From positions 1-48,684 of the forward strand of contig JAKAQS010000003.1 of the NCBI GenBank assembly GCA_021819585.1: a stretch of 48,684 nt of DNA, read 5' to 3'. Of the stretch, positions 37,904-47,022 are shown in pieces. Each line of letters starts with the position of its first letter. Positions within the stretch are counted from its first letter, which is position 1. The position numbers and the translations under genes were made by a program. Below the pieces are notes generated by a model. The model was not told the origin of the DNA. It did no database searches and saw nothing but the letters and a program-made list of their open reading frames with translations. The stretch is from Acidobacteriota bacterium. Lineage in GTDB: Bacteria > Acidobacteriota > Terriglobia > Terriglobales > Acidobacteriaceae.

Positions 37904-40900
37904 ATGAGCAGCTTTAAATGGATGACGCGTAGCCGCACGAGTTGGCTCTTTGCGGTGCTGCTGATCTTGGTCGCGGCGGCCGGCGTAAAGGGCGCGTACG
38001 CGCAGTCGGACGACGGGAGCATCGTGGGAACCATTACGGACACGACCGGCGCGGTGATTCCGAACGCGACGGTGACGGTGACCAATGTGGACACAGGACT
38101 GAAGCTGGAGGGCAAGAGCAACAGTTCGGGCGACTTCCGGATCTTTGCCATACCCCGCGGCAACTATAAGGCAGTGGCTGCGGCCCAAGGGTTCCAGAGT
38201 CAGAGCTCGACCTTTGCGATTTTGGTGTCGACCACGCAGACGTTGCAGTTTTCACTCGCCGCCGGCGCGGTAAGTCAGACCGTCCAGGTAACCTCGGCGG
38301 CCCCGCTGGTCAACACCTCCAATGCGACGATTGGTGAGGTGGTTGACGGGGCACAGGTGGAGGCTCTGCCGTTGAATGGCCGAAACTTCTCCGAACTGGC
38401 CCTCCTGGCTCCGGGCGTGACTCGCGGCGCGTATGGCGATGAGGCGAGCGGCGTCAACGGCAACTCGGAGACCTTCCGCAACAACGAGAGTGGCGGAGCG
38501 GCGATTTCGGTGAATGGACTTCGCCCGCAGGCGGACAACTACCTGCTGGACGGTCTGGATGACAACGACTCGCTCGTGAATACGATTCTGATCTTCCCGA
38601 ACGTCGATGCGACCCAGGAGTTCAAGATAGATACCAGCGTAGCCTCGGCGGAGTATGGGCGTGCAGGCGGCGCAATCGTGGCCAGCTCGATTCGCAGCGG
38701 CACGAATCAGTTCCACGGTTCGGCGTTCGAGTTTTACCGTAGCGGCAACTTTGATGCCAACCCTGATTATCAGCTTCTGGGGGCAAGTCCTACGCCCAAT
38801 CCGCCGTTCAACCAGAACCAACCTGGCTTTTCGATCGGGGGACCCTTTCTCAAGAACAAGCTCTTCGGGTTTGGCGACTACCAGGCGTTTCGCCAGGTTG
38901 AACCCCAGAACTCGTACTTTGTGACCGTTCCAACTGTCCGGATGCGGACTGGGGACTTTAGTGAACTGCTGCCAACATCTCCGAACTTTGACACCGTCAA
39001 TGGGCCGGCGGTGGACAGCGAGTACTCCGAGCCCTACTGCCTGATTCACCAGGGCGGCACGTTCGTGAAAAACGGCGAGCTGTACAACCCGGTAAACTGC
39101 CAGCCGATTCCCGGCAACGTTCTGGCGAACGCAGGGATCACGGCCAATTCCGCCGGTACGAATTACTTCAACGCGTATCCGGCGCCCATTCGTCCGGGAG
39201 TGGTGAACAACTTCCTGACGCACAAGCATGAGTTTACGCATTACAACACCTTCGATGTGCGTTTTGACTGGAATGCCTCGTCGAAGGACCAGGCTTTTGT
39301 GCGGTACAGCTATGACAACTCGGCGTTTACCGAGACCCCTGAACTCGGAACGCTGCCTTCGGGCTTCGGAACGGGCTCTTCCTATACCCATGCTCGCGCG
39401 TATGGCCTGGGTTACACCCACATCTTCACGCTTTCGCTGGTGAACCAGCTTCTGATCGGATATAACCGTGACGACTTTGGCTACCAGCCTCCCTTCTACG
39501 GCGACCCGCTCTCGGCGGATCTCGGGATTGTGAACGCCAATCGCAATATCGAAACCAGCGGCGGCGCGCTGATCGGCGGCAACAATGGCATTGACTATAC
39601 GGGTGACTACGGGTTGTACGCAGTTCCGCAGAACACGTATGAGATCAGTGACACCCTGAACTGGGAGCACGGAAACCACTCGCTGAAGTTCGGAGCAACC
39701 GGAATCATGCGAAACATGGAGTACTTCCGTCCCATCGCGGGCAAGGGCTACTTCAACTTCGGCAATGGCGACTTTACCGGCTTCCCCACGGCTGAGATGC
39801 TGGCCGGCTTTACGGACTCCTACAGCATCGGAGCCCAGAACGGCTTCTTCAGCAACATCAGCTATGAAGACGGCTTCTTCGCCCAGGACGAGTGGCGTGT
39901 CAACCAAAGGCTGACACTTCAGCTCGGCGCGCGCTATGACCTGATCACCTGGCCGTATGAGGCGCAGAACCGGCAGGCGTCCTTCGACATCGATCCCAGC
40001 AGTCCAACCTATGGTCAGGTGCTGGAGGCCGGCAAAAATGGCGTCTCGCGCACCATCATCAACAACGATCACACCGACTTTGCGCCGCGAGTCGGCTTTG
40101 CGTATGACCTGTTTGGAGGTGGAAAGGAAGTTCTACGCGGTGGTTATGGCATCTTCTACTTCCCGGACTACGGCGGAATCGATAATCAACTGGGACAGCA
40201 GACTCCATTTGGCGGCAGCGTCTCCTACTCCGCGCAAATTGGATACTGCGTAACGTTTACCGGGCAAACGCCGGCGCCGGGACCCAGTTTCGGCTGCAAC
40301 GAGTCGCCCCAGCAGACCACGCCACTGCCGTTGCCAGGGTATCCGAACTTCGACCCCGCACACCCCCCGGCCGGCTTGAGCACGCTGGCCGTGAATCGCA
40401 ACGACAAGAACCAGCAGATCCAGGAATGGAACCTGCAACTTGAAAATCAGTTGTCTTCGCGCGATGTGATCGACATCTCTTATGTGGGCAGCAAGTCGGA
40501 TCACCTCTCCACCTACTACAACTACAACCTGTTCCAATTCAACAGCGGGCTGCAGAACTTCCCGCTCTTTGGAACCATTACTTACAACAATTACAACGGA
40601 ACCGCGAACTACAACGGCTTGCAACTGCACTTCGAGCATCATCAGGGTAGCAACCTGATTGTGACAGGGTCGTATGCATGGTCGCACTCGCTGGACGATT
40701 CGCCCGGTTCGGCGGAGAGTTCAACGGCGCCTCTGTACTACGATCCCAGCGCGGACTATGGCAACTCGTTGCAGGACCAGCGTCATCTGTTCAGCTCGTC
40801 GATCCTGTACCAGTTGCCGTTTGGACGCAATCAAAAGTTCGGCAGCGGCGTAAGCTATCTGATGAACCTGCTGATCGGCGGATGGCAGATGAGCGTCATC

Positions 40901-41326
40901 GGACGCATGGGGACGGGAACACCGTTTGACCTGTCGGTCAGCGGCAATGCTGACGCCTCTCGTCCGGACCTGGTGAAGCCGCTCGTCTATCCGAAGACTC
41001 TGAATCACTGGTTCGATACCAGTTCGTTTGCAGCTCCGCCCACGGTCTCCGCAAACGGCGTGAACGTGTTCACGCGCATGGGCACGCTGGCGCGCGACCA
41101 GGTCTACGGGCCGGGTATTCGCTCGGCGGACTTCTCGCTGGAAAAGAACATTCAGGTTTTCAAGCGGGCCGTCCTGCAACTGCATGGAGATGCGTTCAAC
41201 GTCACCAACACGCCGCAGTTCACCAACCCGGATGCCGGGTTTTACGATGCCAACTTCGGCAAGATCACCAGCACGCAGTCCAACTCGCAACGAGAGATTC
41301 AGCTTGCAGCACGGCTGACGTTCTAG
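37904..41326 (+). CDS. Oar-type TonB-dependent receptor with carboxypeptidase-regulatory domain
   Basis: The 1140-residue outer-membrane protein starts with a signal peptide cut near residue 33 (GVKGAYAQ). A CarboxypepD_reg-like beta domain follows (residues about 39-120: GSIVGTITDTTGAVIPNATV, FRIFAIPRGNYKAVAAAQGF). Then come a plug domain (PLNGRNFSELALLAPGV, VNGLRPQADNYLLDGLDDND) and a long 22-strand-type barrel with many aromatic strands, closing with RVGFAYDLFGGGKEVLRGGYG, SADFSLEKNIQVFKRAVLQL and a final phenylalanine. This is the acidobacterial Oar-like group, not the SusC type (no SusD gene). It probably imports oligosaccharides or peptides; the adjacent GH13 gene points to glycans. The start is set by GGGAGG. 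It is followed by a strong terminator. Confidence 0.92.
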   Translation: MSSFKWMTRSRTSWLFAVLLILVAAAGVKGAYAQSDDGSIVGTITDTTGAVIPNATVTVTNVDTGLKLEGKSNSSGDFRIFAIPRGNYKAVAAAQGFQSQSSTFAILVSTTQTLQFSLAAGAVSQTVQVTSAAPLVNTSNATIGEVVDGAQVEALPLNGRNFSELALLAPGVTRGAYGDEASGVNGNSETFRNNESGGAAISVNGLRPQADNYLLDGLDDNDSLVNTILIFPNVDATQEFKIDTSVASAEYGRAGGAIVASSIRSGTNQFHGSAFEFYRSGNFDANPDYQLLGASPTPNPPFNQNQPGFSIGGPFLKNKLFGFGDYQAFRQVEPQNSYFVTVPTVRMRTGDFSELLPTSPNFDTVNGPAVDSEYSEPYCLIHQGGTFVKNGELYNPVNCQPIPGNVLANAGITANSAGTNYFNAYPAPIRPGVVNNFLTHKHEFTHYNTFDVRFDWNASSKDQAFVRYSYDNSAFTETPELGTLPSGFGTGSSYTHARAYGLGYTHIFTLSLVNQLLIGYNRDDFGYQPPFYGDPLSADLGIVNANRNIETSGGALIGGNNGIDYTGDYGLYAVPQNTYEISDTLNWEHGNHSLKFGATGIMRNMEYFRPIAGKGYFNFGNGDFTGFPTAEMLAGFTDSYSIGAQNGFFSNISYEDGFFAQDEWRVNQRLTLQLGARYDLITWPYEAQNRQASFDIDPSSPTYGQVLEAGKNGVSRTIINNDHTDFAPRVGFAYDLFGGGKEVLRGGYGIFYFPDYGGIDNQLGQQTPFGGSVSYSAQIGYCVTFTGQTPAPGPSFGCNESPQQTTPLPLPGYPNFDPAHPPAGLSTLAVNRNDKNQQIQEWNLQLENQLSSRDVIDISYVGSKSDHLSTYYNYNLFQFNSGLQNFPLFGTITYNNYNGTANYNGLQLHFEHHQGSNLIVTGSYAWSHSLDDSPGSAESSTAPLYYDPSADYGNSLQDQRHLFSSSILYQLPFGRNQKFGSGVSYLMNLLIGGWQMSVIGRMGTGTPFDLSVSGNADASRPDLVKPLVYPKTLNHWFDTSSFAAPPTVSANGVNVFTRMGTLARDQVYGPGIRSADFSLEKNIQVFKRAVLQLHGDAFNVTNTPQFTNPDAGFYDANFGKITSTQSNSQREIQLAARLTF

Positions 41327-41340
41327 TGAACTGTACTGCG

Positions 41341-41380
41341 AAGATGCGCCACGATGTCATTGGTCGTGGCGCATCTTTTT
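41341..41380 (+). terminator. Intrinsic terminator after the TonB-dependent receptor gene
   Basis: A 14-bp perfect stem AAGATGCGCCACGA/TCGTGGCGCATCTT (41341-41354/41364-41377) with a TGTCATTGG loop runs into TTTTT. It ends 23 bp before the GH13 start, so the amylase gene is either separately transcribed or depends on read-through. Confidence 0.9.
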
Positions 41381-41402
41381 CCGCAAGCTCCGGGGAGGAG
41401 CA

Positions 41403-43370
41403 ATGGAACGGTGGATGTTGGGTAGGTGGCGGGGTGCGCAGGTGGGGGCTTGGATTCTCAGGATTGCACTGGCGGCGCTGGCTATGCAGGCGCCGGCCGT
41501 TTCGGCGCAGAGTGGCCGGTTGGCCATCGACAAGGTCGATCCGCCCAACTGGTGGTCTGGAATGCCCCCGCCCATGCTGCTGGCGCATGGGGATGGTCTG
41601 CGCGCGGCCACATTCTCGATCAGCGACCCGGCCTTGCGGATCGACAAGGTGACGCCTTCGGCCAATGGACACTGGGCGCAACTCTGGCTCTCGGCCTCAC
41701 CGTCTAAGCCGGAGCGGGTGACGCTGAGGGCGGCGCTGGGCAGCAAGAGCGTGCGGCGGACGTACACCTTTGCCGCTCCACGTCCGCCCGGCGACGGCTT
41801 TCAGGGATTCTCTTCGCGCGATGTGATGTATCTGATCATGATCGACCGCTTCGCCGACGGCAATCCGCATAACGACGGGCCGGATGCGCATAGCGATGCC
41901 GGCAGTCCGGCGGCGCTCTCCGAGCGAGCCAAACCGCGGGGTTGGCATGGTGGCGATCTGAAGGGAATTGAAGATCACCTGGACTACCTGCGGCAGTTGG
42001 GAGTCACCACGGTCTGGATCACGCCGGTCTACCAGAACCGCGAGATGGACAGTTACCACGGCTACGGCGCCACCGATATGTATCGCGTGGACGATCACTT
42101 CGGCTCGCTGGCCGATCTGCAGGCGCTGGCAGCGGCCTTGCATGCGCACGGCATGAAGCTGGTCCTGGATACGGTGCCGAACCATGTAGGGCCGCAAAAT
42201 CCGTGGGTCAATGATGAACCTGCGCCGGATTGGTTCCATGGAACCAAGGCTCATCATCTGGATAGCCAGACGAACTTTACGGCGTTGATCAATCCGCACG
42301 CGCCGGAGCGGGACAGAGTAGGAACGCTGGACGGATGGTTCGCCGGCGTGCTTCCGGATATGAATACGGAGAGCCCCGCAGTGGCGCAGTACCTGCGTCA
42401 GAATGCCATCTGGTGGGTGGAACAGACCGGCGCCGATGGACTGAGAATCGACACCTTTCCCTATGTGGATCGCGCTTTCTGGCATGTGTTCAATGGAGAG
42501 TTGAAGCAGTTGTTCCCGCATCTCACCCAGGTTGGCGAGGTCTTCAATGGGGATCCGGTCATCACCTCTTCCTTTGCCGGCGGCGTTACCCGCGCCGGCG
42601 TGGACACCGAACTCTACACGCCCTTTGATTTCCCAACCTACTTCGCCTTGCGCGATGTCTTCACCAAGGGCGCGCCGATGAGCCGGCTGGCGGACATGCT
42701 TGCCAAGGACTCGTTGTATCCGCATCCGCAGCGTCTGGTCCCTTTCATCGGGAACCATGACACGGAGAGGTTTGCCACTGCCGTCCAGGGCGCCGGAACG
42801 GACGGCGAAGGAGCGCTGCAACTCGCCTTGGCCTATGTGCTCACCAGCCGCGGGATGCCGCAGATTTACTCCGGCGATGAGATCGCCATGCAGGGGGGCG
42901 GAGATCCGGACAACCGGAAGGACTTTCCGGGAGGGTTTCCCGGAGCTGCGCAGAGCGCCTTTGTCTCCTCTGGCCGAACCCCGGTGCAGCAGCAGACCTT
43001 TACCTGGGTGGCGAAGCTGGACGCCTTCCGGCGCGCTCATGATGCAGTTGGCTGCGGAGGCGAGCAGGTGCTGGCCGGCAATCAGGACTGGATGGTCTAT
43101 CTGCGGGATGCCGGCCACGCCGCGGAGCAAGGTTGCGCACACTCAGCCCAGAGAGTGTTGGTGGCGTTGCATCGCCAGCCAGCCTCCGCGCCGGGCGCTG
43201 CGCCGTTGAAGCCTTCGACGCTCGATGTGGACCTGAGGCTTACCTGGATGCAGGGCTGCCGTCTGGGAGCGGCCGAGGTTCATCTGGGTGAATCGTCCGC
43301 CACTGTTCAAGCAGAGACGTTGCATCTTCAGGCTCAGGGCGACGCCGTGTGGATCGGTAGCTGTCAGTAG
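41403..43370 (+). CDS. Secreted GH13 alpha-amylase family enzyme (cyclomaltodextrinase/neopullulanase-like)
   Basis: The 655-residue protein has a signal peptide (about residues 1-36, ...MQAPAVSA). An N-terminal Ig-like domain (IDKVDPPNWWSGMPPPMLL) is typical of the cyclomaltodextrinase-N group. The GH13 barrel follows: MIDRFADGNPHNDGPD, region I DTVPNHVG, region II GLRIDTFPYVD (Asp350 nucleophile), region III EVFNG (Glu379 acid/base) and region IV GNHDTERF (Asp453). A C-terminal beta domain closes it. It should cleave alpha-glucans such as cyclodextrins, pullulan or maltodextrins outside the cytoplasm. The ribosome site GGAGGAG is strong. It sits between the TonB receptor and manA, a layout like a small alpha-glucan use locus. 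Its terminal domain overlaps an ORF in another frame that leads into manA. Confidence 0.92.
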   Translation: MERWMLGRWRGAQVGAWILRIALAALAMQAPAVSAQSGRLAIDKVDPPNWWSGMPPPMLLAHGDGLRAATFSISDPALRIDKVTPSANGHWAQLWLSASPSKPERVTLRAALGSKSVRRTYTFAAPRPPGDGFQGFSSRDVMYLIMIDRFADGNPHNDGPDAHSDAGSPAALSERAKPRGWHGGDLKGIEDHLDYLRQLGVTTVWITPVYQNREMDSYHGYGATDMYRVDDHFGSLADLQALAAALHAHGMKLVLDTVPNHVGPQNPWVNDEPAPDWFHGTKAHHLDSQTNFTALINPHAPERDRVGTLDGWFAGVLPDMNTESPAVAQYLRQNAIWWVEQTGADGLRIDTFPYVDRAFWHVFNGELKQLFPHLTQVGEVFNGDPVITSSFAGGVTRAGVDTELYTPFDFPTYFALRDVFTKGAPMSRLADMLAKDSLYPHPQRLVPFIGNHDTERFATAVQGAGTDGEGALQLALAYVLTSRGMPQIYSGDEIAMQGGGDPDNRKDFPGGFPGAAQSAFVSSGRTPVQQQTFTWVAKLDAFRRAHDAVGCGGEQVLAGNQDWMVYLRDAGHAAEQGCAHSAQRVLVALHRQPASAPGAAPLKPSTLDVDLRLTWMQGCRLGAAEVHLGESSATVQAETLHLQAQGDAVWIGSCQ

Positions 43371-43566
43371 TCGCTTCCGAGCCGGCAACCTCCATCTCCA
43401 ATGTCGCCCGGCGGCAGCTCCGTGGCGATGGTTCCCGCCAGGGCGGAGATCGAGCCTGTCTGGAGGCCGGCTTTTGCTTGGCTTCTCTCGGCGGTCACGG
43501 CGTCGGCTGCGCCACCGCCCGCATGCAGAGAAAGAGCTTGTGTTTGAGTTTTGGAGTGGGTTAAAG

Positions 43567-43601
43567 CGACCCGCCATAGTAGCCTACCAATGGCGGGGTC
43601 G
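43567..43601 (+). promoter_or_regulatory. Hairpin between the GH13 gene and manA
   Basis: CGACCCGCCAT and ATGGCGGGGTCG pair over 11 bp with one bulged base, enclosing GTAGCCTAC. No U-tract follows. It starts about 75 bp before the manA ATG and could be the GH13 3' end or a manA leader element. Confidence 0.4.
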
Positions 43602-43641
43602 AGAATGGCTCGTCTCCGATCTTCAGGGAGGGCCAGGGTCG

Positions 43642-44586
43642 ATGGCGGTAGAAGCGTTGCATCCGGAGGGAAGAGTGATTGGGCCTGTTTCGTTGCGGCC
43701 GTTCTTCTCCGAGCGGATTTGGGGAGTGAAGACTCTGCCCAAATGGTATCCGCAGCCTCAGGCGGGCAAACCGGTGGGCGAGGCCTGGCTGACAGCCGAG
43801 AGCTGCGTGGTGGATAAGGGAGAGTACGCGGGCGTATCGCTTGCGGAGATGACCCGGCGCTTTCCCAGGCAGTTCGCGGGCGGGGATTCGGCGCAGTTTC
43901 CTTTGCTGATCAAGACCCTCTTTCCTCAAGAGAAGCTCTCGGTGCAGGTGCATCCGAATGACGCCCAGGCTGCCGCCCTGGGCTTGGGGCGAGGCAAGAC
44001 CGAGTGCTGGTATGTGCTCTCGGCCGAACCCGGAGCGGAGCTGGCGCTGGGTTTTCGGGAGCCGTTTCCAGAGGCCGAGATTCGCGCTGCGATCGCGGCC
44101 GGAACCTTGGAACAGATGCTGAACTATCTTCCCGTCAAGACCGGGGACATGGTCTTTGTGGATGCGGGCACGGTGCATTCGATTGGACCCGGGATGGTGA
44201 TTCTGGAGACGCAGGAGTACAGCGACATTACCTATCGGCTGTATGACTTTGGCCGCCCGCGCGAGCTGCATGTAGACGCCGGGCTAGCGGTCACGCGCAC
44301 TTCGAGCCGCGCGGGATTGGTGACGCCGGTGGCCATGGATGGATTTGAGCGGCTCGTCGCCTCAGAGTACTTTGTGGTGGACCGCTTCGAGGTGTCAGGC
44401 CAGGGCCGATCTCTCGGGCTCAGTGAAAAGATGCAGATGCTGTTTGCGCTGAGCGAGGAGGTTTCGGTGACCAGCGAGCAGGGCTCCACGCCCCTGTCTC
44501 CCTGGCATGTGCTGGTGTTGCCGGCCGAAGGGGTGGAGTATTCGCTGCGCGGAGCCGGCCAGGTGATTCGAATCGCCCAGCCCTGA
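43642..44586 (+). CDS. manA: Mannose-6-phosphate isomerase, class I (Bacillus-type short form)
   Basis: The 314-residue cupin metalloenzyme interconverts fructose-6-phosphate and mannose-6-phosphate. Visible marks are FFSERIWGVKTLPKWYP, GEAWLTAES, the zinc-binding KLSVQVHPND, GKTECWYVLSAEPGAEL, and DMVFVDAGTVHSIGPGMVILETQE with the second metal and catalytic residues. The size matches the short ManA group rather than the 390-residue E. coli form. The ORF track begins at 43288, inside the GH13 gene; ATG 43642 with AGGG upstream is chosen, where homology begins. It links imported mannose or the GDP-mannose pool for polysaccharide to glycolysis. Confidence 0.93.
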   Translation: MAVEALHPEGRVIGPVSLRPFFSERIWGVKTLPKWYPQPQAGKPVGEAWLTAESCVVDKGEYAGVSLAEMTRRFPRQFAGGDSAQFPLLIKTLFPQEKLSVQVHPNDAQAAALGLGRGKTECWYVLSAEPGAELALGFREPFPEAEIRAAIAAGTLEQMLNYLPVKTGDMVFVDAGTVHSIGPGMVILETQEYSDITYRLYDFGRPRELHVDAGLAVTRTSSRAGLVTPVAMDGFERLVASEYFVVDRFEVSGQGRSLGLSEKMQMLFALSEEVSVTSEQGSTPLSPWHVLVLPAEGVEYSLRGAGQVIRIAQP

Positions 44587-44941
44587 AGCTGCGGCATGGT
44601 CTTGGCGCAACGCGCAAAGGTACTGAAGAATGGCTACCGATCGATGTTAGTCCGGCTGGGGCGCGGATTGGCTCCTTGTTCTTCCGGGCCGAGGGGTTGA
44701 ATCCGGCTGGTTTGTCAGCTTCTGGAGTTTCATCTTTGAAACTTCAACGAAGCCGCCTACACCGGCATTTTTTATAGTATTTTCAGTGTAGGCGTAACGC
44801 GACGCCGCGACCCCGATCAACATCTCGCCCCGGCGGTATAGCCTGCTGGGGTGATCATGAAAGCGCCACCTTCGGGGCACCTATCAGCGCTGCGGATGCT
44901 AGCCGCGGCGGGAACAACTTCCTTGACCGGAGGAGGATGCG
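44587..44941. promoter_or_regulatory. Upstream region of the aldo/keto reductase with inverted repeat
   Basis: 355 bp without a gene. A 9-bp inverted repeat CGCCTACAC/GTGTAGGCG (44754-44762/44786-44794) flanks an A/T-rich core containing TATAGT (44773-44778), a plausible -10. The arrangement looks like an operator bracketing a promoter. The right arm belongs to TTCAGTGTAGGCGTA, nearly identical to a motif before trxB. Confidence 0.5.
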
Positions 44942-45913
44942 ATGGATCGTAGAAGCTTCTTCAAGACCAGTGCCCTGGCGGCTGGAATGGCGGCTGCTCC
45001 AGGCCTTTCCGTAGCAACAGAGTTGCCTTCAACTTCGGGCACAGGCTTTCAGCCGATTCCCAAACGGCCGCTGGGTAAGACCGGGCAGAGCCTTTCCATC
45101 ATAGGCCTGGGCGGCATCGTGATTATGAACGCCGAGCAGGCTGTCGCCAACAACACCGTGGCTCAGGCGCATGATGCAGGCATCAACTACGTGGACGTAG
45201 CTCCCAGCTACGGCGATGCGCAAGAGAGGCTGGGCCCTGCGTTGAAGCCCTACCGCGACAAATTCTTCCTGGCCTGCAAGACCGGCAAGCGCGGCCGCGC
45301 GGAAGCCGCGGCGGCGCTGGATCAATCCCTGCAACTGCTTGAAACCGATCACGTGGACCTCTACCAGCATCACGCGGTGACCACGCTCGAGGATGTGGAT
45401 CGCATCATGGGTCCGGGCGGCGCGCAGGAGGCGTTTTTGGCTGCGCGTAAGGCGGGAAAGGTTCGCTATCTCGGCTTCTCGGCTCACTCGGAGGAGGCTG
45501 CGCTGGCGATGCTGGACCGTTTCGAATTCGATACGGTCCTGTTCCCCATCAATTTTGTGCTTGCCTCAAAGCGCAACTTTGGGCCGCAGGTGATCGCCCG
45601 CGCACACGAGAAGGGCGTTGGTATGCTGGCCATCAAAGCCATGGCCAAGTCGAAGTGGCCGGAGGGATTGGCGAAGACGGACAAGCCAAACCCCAAGGAG
45701 TGGTATGAGCCCTGCTCCTTGCCGGAGCAGGCTGCGCTGGCCCTGCGTTGGACGCTCTCCCAGCGCATCACCGCGGCGATTCCGCCTGGGGATGAACGCT
45801 ACTTCCCGCTGGCGATGTACGTGGCGCAGAACTTCAAGCCCATTACGCCGGAAGAAGAGCAGTATCTGATTGCCGGTGCAACGGACGCCACGCCCATCTT
45901 TCCTCACGCCTGA
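44942..45913 (+). CDS. Tat-exported aldo/keto reductase
   Basis: The 323-residue AKR-fold oxidoreductase is preceded by a twin-arginine signal (MDRRSFFKTSALAAGMAAAP). The barrel shows RPLGKTGQSLSIIGLGGIVI, the catalytic tetrad in INYVDVAPSYGDAQERLG (Asp and Tyr), FLACKTGKR (Lys) and LYQHHAV (His), then GFSAHSEEAALAMLD and SQRITAAIPPG near the NADP-binding end. Export of a folded, probably cofactor-loaded AKR fits the Tat route. The substrate is unknown, perhaps a sugar aldehyde given the neighbours. The start has GGAGGAGG about 5 nt upstream. A possible regulated promoter lies 170 bp upstream. It converges on galE. Confidence 0.92.
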   Translation: MDRRSFFKTSALAAGMAAAPGLSVATELPSTSGTGFQPIPKRPLGKTGQSLSIIGLGGIVIMNAEQAVANNTVAQAHDAGINYVDVAPSYGDAQERLGPALKPYRDKFFLACKTGKRGRAEAAAALDQSLQLLETDHVDLYQHHAVTTLEDVDRIMGPGGAQEAFLAARKAGKVRYLGFSAHSEEAALAMLDRFEFDTVLFPINFVLASKRNFGPQVIARAHEKGVGMLAIKAMAKSKWPEGLAKTDKPNPKEWYEPCSLPEQAALALRWTLSQRITAAIPPGDERYFPLAMYVAQNFKPITPEEEQYLIAGATDATPIFPHA

Positions 45914-45920
45914 GCCGATG

Positions 45921-45945
45921 CTTGCTCCGCCGGGCGCAGAGCAAG
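45921..45945. terminator. Possible hairpin between the aldo/keto reductase gene and galE
   Basis: CTTGCTC/GAGCAAG (45921-45927/45939-45945) with an 11-base loop lies 8 bp after the reductase stop and before the galE stop. Only a short GTTTG follows on the plus strand, so termination would be modest. Confidence 0.4.
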
Positions 45946-45999
45946 GTTTGCAGGGTTCTTAGCTCCACACTGCGGCGCCGGCAAATGGGGTCAGAAGAT

Positions 46000-46971
<972 letters not shown>

Positions 46972-47022
46972 GGCGTCTCCTTGTCGAGTAGGGAAGGGGT
47001 TTCGCACGGCAGTGCGGAGTCA

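Noticed and set aside
38252-40072. 606-codon minus-strand ORF
   Set aside because: Antisense of the TonB-dependent receptor; Arg/Val-rich composition without motifs.
41697-43142. 481-codon minus-strand ORF
   Set aside because: Antisense of the GH13 gene, whose catalytic motifs are all intact.
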